Of a DNA stretch of 64,000 nucleotides, positions 62,782 to 64,000 are shown in pieces. Every line of letters begins with the position of its first letter. Position 1 is the stretch's first letter. The position numbers were made by a program, and so were the translations under genes. Source of the stretch: Prevotella bivia DSM 20514 (GTDB lineage Bacteria > Bacteroidota > Bacteroidia > Bacteroidales > Bacteroidaceae). The notes beneath the pieces were generated by a model, which saw nothing but the letters and a program-made list of their open reading frames with translations, did no database searches and was not told the DNA's origin. Where the stretch lies: assembly GCF_000262545.1 (NCBI RefSeq), contig NZ_JH660660.1:1388975-1452974 (forward strand), read 5' to 3'.

Positions 62782-62798
62782 GGAGGGATTTTGTTGGA
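62782..62798 (+). repeat. Inner inversion repeat, left copy
   Basis: GGAGGGATTTTGTTGGA, 17 bp, at the 5' edge of silent cassette 2. The perfect inverted copy is at 63556-63572. A shorter match (TTTAGGGAGGGATT) also occurs inside cassette 1 at 62397-62410. Confidence 0.8.
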
Positions 62799-63193
62799 AT
62801 TTAATTAATGGAACGAGAAGTACTAATGACTTAAAATTCCGTATGGCTCCTATTGGCGTTAATGATGTAGGAGCTATGACTTTGCGTCTATGTAAAAATA
62901 GATTCCTTTCAAATAACTTAATTTTAGCGATTGGAAATTCTATAATAACAAATAAATATACTGAAGCATATATCAATTTTACAGTTAACTTTCAAGTAAA
63001 TGATTGTAGACAAATACCGATTGTTATACCTAATGCCGAAGAGTTGCAAAATTTCGAATCACTTGTGAATAAGGCTATTAATTTCAAAAAGTCAGCTTCG
63101 AACCTGTATTCCGAAGCTGACCATATAATTGATGAATTACTACTTATTAAGCAGGAAATAGACAAAGCTGTGCTATCACTATATCGAATATAA
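62782..63193 (+). pseudogene. Silent methyltransferase specificity cassette 2
   Basis: A frame beginning EGFCWNLINGTRSTNDLKF and ending AVLSLYRI-stop. It matches the expressed specificity region from the EGFCW point on, including a VNFQVNDCRQIPIVIP block comparable to HFQINDARQLPIIIP. The variable middle differs strongly from cassette 1 and from the expressed copy, as expected for a separate target-recognition domain. Its stop region overlaps that of the convergent expressed gene by 15 bases. Confidence 0.8.
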
Positions 63194-64000
63194 TTTGAAT
63201 ACAACTTTGTCAAGTTCAGATTGTTTGTCAATAAGTTCTTCTCCTGCAAAATCGATAGAAATTGTAGAAGAAAAATAGGCTTTCTTAGCTGCAATGGAGG
63301 CTTCACTAATTTCCTTGAATATCTCTAACTCATGAGATGAAGGTATGATTATTGGCAGTTGACGAGCATCATTGATCTGAAAATGAGAGGTGTTATTGAT
63401 AAAGTTATCTACATACAGGCTTATAAACTCTGAGTTTATCAAGCTAACATAATACCAGTCAGGTAGTTTTGTCATCGTAAAAAGACTCATGCTTAGTACG
63501 TCGAATACTCCATTTGTTTTAATTCTTGCCTTCAAATAGGTTGAGTTGACATCTATCCAACAAAATCCCTCCCTAAAATAGAATTGGGGATTGCGGACAA
63601 CAGGCATACCTTCACCTTTCTTGCCAGAATTAGTCTTCAAAAACTGGACGTTCTCCTTAGACCATGCAATGGCAAATGGTGTTTCAAGATACCAACGGTT
63701 TCCATCTTTGTCTCCTTTATCATAAGGTACATAATAGTTCTTTGAGGTATCGATCCCATTTTCTTTTTCTTCTGTAGTCAACTCATCTACATTAGCCAGT
63801 TCGCTATCTTCGATAATTTTGTAGATATATCCTTGACCAAAGATATCTCTTCCATATTGCTCCTTAAGTGTATCAAACAATGCTGCAATTTCTTTCTCAG
63901 AAAGAGAATCTAGGAATTCCTTTTCATTAGCGAAGTTTGCCATCTTTGGAACACTGACTTTTTTCTTTTTTACAGCTTCGGCTAATTTTTTTGGACGTGA
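63179..64000 (-). CDS. DNA methyltransferase (PglX / type IIG-like), expressed specificity C-terminus, partial
   Basis: The frame is open to the window edge (upstream residues SRPKKLAEAVKKKKVSVPK precede MANF), so this is the C-terminal 270 or so residues of a larger gene. It contains YVPYDKGDKDGNRWYL and FAIAWSKENVQFLKTNSGKKG. It goes on with FREGFCWIDVNSTYLK and ends in FQINDARQLPIIIPSSHELE. These are features of the target-recognition part of adenine methyltransferases of the Eco57I/TaqI-like or BREX PglX type. The methylase core lies outside. Repeats inside this gene pair with silent cassettes, implying specificity switching. Confidence 0.75.
   Translation of the reverse strand, partial: SRPKKLAEAVKKKKVSVPKMANFANEKEFLDSLSEKEIAALFDTLKEQYGRDIFGQGYIYKIIEDSELANVDELTTEEKENGIDTSKNYYVPYDKGDKDGNRWYLETPFAIAWSKENVQFLKTNSGKKGEGMPVVRNPQFYFREGFCWIDVNSTYLKARIKTNGVFDVLSMSLFTMTKLPDWYYVSLINSEFISLYVDNFINNTSHFQINDARQLPIIIPSSHELEIFKEISEASIAAKKAYFSSTISIDFAGEELIDKQSELDKVVFKLYSI
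63556..63572 (-). repeat. Inner inversion repeat, right copy
   Basis: TCCAACAAAATCCCTCC, the complement of the repeat at 62782-62798, located at the EGFCW codons of the expressed gene. Confidence 0.8.
63632..63649 (-). repeat. Outer inversion repeat, right copy
   Basis: AGTCTTCAAAAACTGGAC, the complement of the repeat at 62343-62360, located at the VQFLKT codons of the expressed gene. Confidence 0.8.

Overview
The window comes from a member of the Bacteroidales (Bacteroides/Prevotella/Porphyromonas group). Evidence: promoters of the TTTG/TAnnTTTG type, Mfa/FimB-like fimbrillin lipoproteins, DUF1896 and DUF2693 (SH3-barrel) proteins, IntDOT-like tyrosine integrases lacking the first catalytic Arg, and Bacteroidota mobilisation genes. 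I see no rRNA, tRNA or CRISPR array, and only one housekeeping-type gene (ribB). Nearly everything is accessory DNA: several mobile elements nested in or abutting one another.

Layout. 1-2.1 kb: end of element A (primase-helicase, two HTH/regulatory genes, large palindrome, conserved end block). 2.3-10.2 kb: small orphan genes (LPD11-like, tandem DUF2693, zinc-ribbon and unknown families) separated by long non-coding stretches holding repeated structured RNAs: a leader motif in four copies, a second motif in two copies, and a short hairpin with a CUAACCA loop placed 14-16 nt before four different start codons. 10.3-23.9 kb: plasmid-like backbone with a lipoprotein, a fimbrillin plus small acidic protein attached to a Rep_3 initiator, iterons, a 72-bp tandem repeat, MobC/relaxase genes, and a minus-strand operon (toprim protein, bPH protein, transfer-like proteins, HU, lipoprotein). 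23.9-28.5 kb: an IS21-family and an IS1182/IS5-like element. 28.8-37.4 kb: a minus-strand DNA phosphorothioation (Dnd) operon: XRE regulator, DndC, DndD, a DndE-ATPase fusion, a membrane protein, a DGQHR (DndB-like) protein, and an AlbA_2/Schlafen-like regulator. 37.5-43.3 kb: recombination debris (inverted-repeat-flanked helicase fragment, frameshifted TetR, truncated ketosynthase, intact ribB, a MITE, IS110, broken IS982). 43.3-48.9 kb: remains of a conjugative transposon (mob gene, oriT-like palindrome, HTH genes, DUF1896, two integrases, one with a nonsense codon). 48.9-52.9 kb: 3' part of a large helicase gene interrupted by a group II intron. 53.0-54.6 kb: AbiE abortive-infection toxin-antitoxin. 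54.8-61.6 kb: element B, a relative of element A, carrying a second fimbrillin cassette between duplicated copies of its primase 3' end. 61.7-64 kb: a serine recombinase beside a DNA methyltransferase specificity gene, with two silent specificity cassettes in inverted orientation.

The most striking system is at the right end. The expressed methyltransferase C-terminus (minus strand) and two promoterless specificity cassettes (plus strand) carry two nested pairs of perfect inverted repeats (18 bp and 17 bp) placed exactly where inversion would splice either cassette in frame. The serine recombinase next to them is the obvious candidate invertase. This predicts a three-state phase-variable restriction-modification or BREX-like system. 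Other leads are the repeated RNA families, the operator shared by the rep and mob promoters, the DndE-ATPase fusion, and the fimbrillin plus small-protein cassettes riding on two unrelated replication modules.
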